A stretch of DNA of 64,000 nt, taken from Flavobacteriaceae bacterium (GTDB lineage: Bacteria; Bacteroidota; Bacteroidia; Flavobacteriales; Flavobacteriaceae). A program made the position numbers and the translations under genes. The DNA lies in the NCBI GenBank assembly GCA_020346245.1, contig CP070778.1, positions 2,104,276 to 2,168,275 of the forward strand. The letters run 5' to 3'. The notes beneath the pieces were generated by a model that did not search any database, had not been told where the DNA came from, and was given only the letters and a program-made list of their open reading frames with translations. Below, one piece after another: positions 62,478 through 64,000 of the stretch (position 1 is the stretch's first letter; every line of letters begins with the position of its first letter).

Positions 62478-64000
62478 ATGGCAAATCAAGAAGACATCTT
62501 TAAAAAAGTAATTTCACATGCCAAGGAATATGGTTATGTGGTGCAGTCAAGCGAAATATACGACGGTTTGAGCGCGGTATATGACTATACGCAAAATGGC
62601 GCAGAACTTAAAAAAAACATTAAAGAGTATTGGTGGAAAGCAATGGTCCAGATGCATGAGAACATCGTTGGGATTGATGCAGCCATATTTATGCACCCTA
62701 CCACCTGGAAAGCATCCGGGCACGTTGATGCATTTAATGATCCGCTTATAGATAATAAAGACTCTAAAAAAAGATATCGTGCTGATGTGTTGGTAGAGGA
62801 TTATGTTGCCAAAATAGAGGCTAAAATTGATAAGGAAGTTAAGAAAGCTTCAAAACGATTTGGAGAATCATTCGATAAAAGTCAATTTCTGACAACGAAT
62901 CCACGAGTTTTGGGTTATCAGGAAAAGGCTCAAAGTATACTTAAACGCTTAGGACGATCTTTGGAAGCGGAAGATTTAGTAGATGTAAAGAACTTAATCG
63001 AAGAGTTGCAAATAGTTTGCCCAATTTCAGGGTCAAAGAACTGGACAGATGTTAAACAATTTAATTTGATGTTCGGAACAAAATTAGGGGCCTCAGCCGA
63101 AAGTGCGACTGATCTGTATTTGAGACCCGAAACTGCTCAGGGCATATTTGTTAACTTTCTGAATGTTCAAAAATCCGGAAGACTTAAAATCCCATTTGGA
63201 ATTGCACAGATTGGAAAGGCATTCAGAAATGAAATTGTTGCAAGGCAATTTATTTTCAGGATGCGGGAATTCGAACAAATGGAAATGCAATTTTTTATTA
63301 AGCCCGGAACTCAGATAGAATGGTACGAAAAGTGGAAAGAATTGCGCATGAAATGGCATTTATCCCTTGGAATGGGAGAAGAGAACTACCGCTTCCATGA
63401 TCATGAAAAATTAGCACATTATGCGGATGCTGCTTCAGATATTGAGTTTAAATTTCCTTTTGGATTTAAGGAACTCGAAGGGATTCATTCCAGAACCGAT
63501 TTTGATCTTGGGAGCCATGAGAAATATTCAGGTAAAAAATTGCAGTATTTTGACCCTGAAATCAATCAGAATTATGTGCCTTATGTTGTAGAAACATCGA
63601 TTGGAGTTGATAGAATGTTCCTGGCCATTTTTTCTAATTCACTTAAGGAAGAAGAACTGGAAAATGGAACTTTCCGAACAGTTTTAAAAATTCCAGCGGT
63701 CCTTGCACCTACAAAAGCCGCTGTTCTGCCACTTGTTAAAAAGGATGGATTACCGGAAATAGCTCATAGAATTATTGATGATCTAAAATGGGATTTCAAT
63801 GTAATCTATGATGAGAAAGATGCAGTAGGCCGAAGATATAGAAGACAGGATGCTGCAGGAACTCCTTTTTGCATTACTGTGGATCATCAAACTCTGGAAG
63901 ATGAAACAGTAACTATTCGTCACAGAGATACCATGGAACAGAAGAGAATAGCAATAAGTGCAGTTAATGAGACTATCGCCAATGAAGTGGCAATAAAGCA
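62478..64000 (+). CDS. glyS: Glycyl-tRNA synthetase, C-terminus cut by window edge
   Basis: The frame opens at ATG 62478 (MANQEDIFKKVISHAKEYGY) and stays open to the window edge (507 codons). It is the single-chain class II GlyRS of the alpha-2 type. Visible landmarks are IVGIDAAIFMHPTTWKASGH, RPETAQGIFVNFLN (motif 2 neighbourhood), GKAFRNEIVARQFIFRMREF (motif 2 loop) and ETSIGVDRMFLAIF (motif 3). The C-terminal anticodon-binding domain begins in the window (VLAPTKAAVLPLVKKDG). Confidence 0.95.
   Translation, partial: MANQEDIFKKVISHAKEYGYVVQSSEIYDGLSAVYDYTQNGAELKKNIKEYWWKAMVQMHENIVGIDAAIFMHPTTWKASGHVDAFNDPLIDNKDSKKRYRADVLVEDYVAKIEAKIDKEVKKASKRFGESFDKSQFLTTNPRVLGYQEKAQSILKRLGRSLEAEDLVDVKNLIEELQIVCPISGSKNWTDVKQFNLMFGTKLGASAESATDLYLRPETAQGIFVNFLNVQKSGRLKIPFGIAQIGKAFRNEIVARQFIFRMREFEQMEMQFFIKPGTQIEWYEKWKELRMKWHLSLGMGEENYRFHDHEKLAHYADAASDIEFKFPFGFKELEGIHSRTDFDLGSHEKYSGKKLQYFDPEINQNYVPYVVETSIGVDRMFLAIFSNSLKEEELENGTFRTVLKIPAVLAPTKAAVLPLVKKDGLPEIAHRIIDDLKWDFNVIYDEKDAVGRRYRRQDAAGTPFCITVDHQTLEDETVTIRHRDTMEQKRIAISAVNETIANEVAIK

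Noticed and set aside
63093-63359. 88-codon reverse-strand ORF
   Set aside because: It is antisense within glycyl-tRNA synthetase, whose motifs are clear in the forward frame.
1-64000. Search by eye for CRISPR arrays, insertion sequences, phage genes, tRNA and rRNA genes
   Set aside because: No regularly spaced repeats, transposase or integrase motifs, or rRNA/tRNA-like sequences were recognised; a tRNA scan would be needed to be certain.

Overview
The window looks like a chromosomal segment of a marine-type member of Bacteroidota, most likely family Flavobacteriaceae. The reasons are AT-rich DNA, TonB-dependent receptors with carboxypeptidase-like N-terminal domains, many small lipoproteins, a DksA-like protein without zinc ligands, a eukaryote-like IleRS, an LspA with a long insertion, and repeated TAnnTTTG boxes (the Bacteroidota -7 promoter element) ahead of genes. 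No rRNA, tRNA, insertion sequence, phage or CRISPR array was recognised. The gene content is mostly core metabolism and housekeeping.

Layout. 1-2.5 kb (minus): amylosucrase (cut by the window edge) and fructokinase, a sucrose module. 2.7-4.5 kb (plus): metallophosphatase and acyl-ACP desaturase. 4.5-9.4 kb (minus): membrane-anchored helix-hairpin-helix protein, a possible 30-residue membrane peptide, an ALDH7-type dehydrogenase, a DUF1304 protein, 3-hydroxyanthranilate dioxygenase, a CAP-domain lipoprotein and CvpA. 9.5-15.4 kb: two small proteins, GlpD, a Tat-exported Gfo/Idh/MocA protein with a SUMF1-like partner, and GpsA. 15.5-19.4 kb: an sRNA-like locus, an AraC regulator divergent from a PhyH oxygenase, and a SulP transporter. 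19.4-26.5 kb (mostly minus): SIMPL protein, a four-gene run (NMO, bestrophin, YheT, cytochrome c), EamA transporter, ArsC/Spx protein, DinB and a DUF3298-like lipoprotein. 26.6-37.2 kb (plus): cystathionine gamma-synthase, GdhA, RecO, a TonB receptor, IleRS, DksA-like protein and LspA. 37.2-49.4 kb: formyl-THF cyclo-ligase, UvrC, patatin/barrel protein, HPPD, DUF3108, tryptophan 2,3-dioxygenase, M23 peptidase, Pgi and a small membrane protein. 49.5-55.4 kb: DUF1080 protein, then a secreted EEP nuclease divergent from a TonB receptor and an OB-fold/lamin-tail lipoprotein. 55.4-64 kb: soluble PAS histidine kinase with a stand-alone receiver, ankyrin protein, omega-amidase-like nitrilase, Big_5 lipoprotein, ComF, a coiled-coil membrane protein and GlyRS (cut by the window end).

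How the genes fit together. Tryptophan 2,3-dioxygenase and 3-hydroxyanthranilate dioxygenase are the first and last committed dioxygenases of the kynurenine route to NAD; HPPD adds tyrosine breakdown. GlpD and GpsA interconvert glycerol-3-phosphate and DHAP. The most interesting less-described items are: (1) a three-gene module that looks like an extracellular nuclease of the ExeM/NucH type split into a secreted nuclease, a surface lipoprotein and a TonB receptor; (2) three intergenic loci sharing a GGTTGGTTATTTAG-like tract a few bases before a strong terminator hairpin, which look like a small-RNA family; and (3) a 30-residue membrane peptide ahead of the helix-hairpin-helix protein, ending in TGA with the frame open beyond it.
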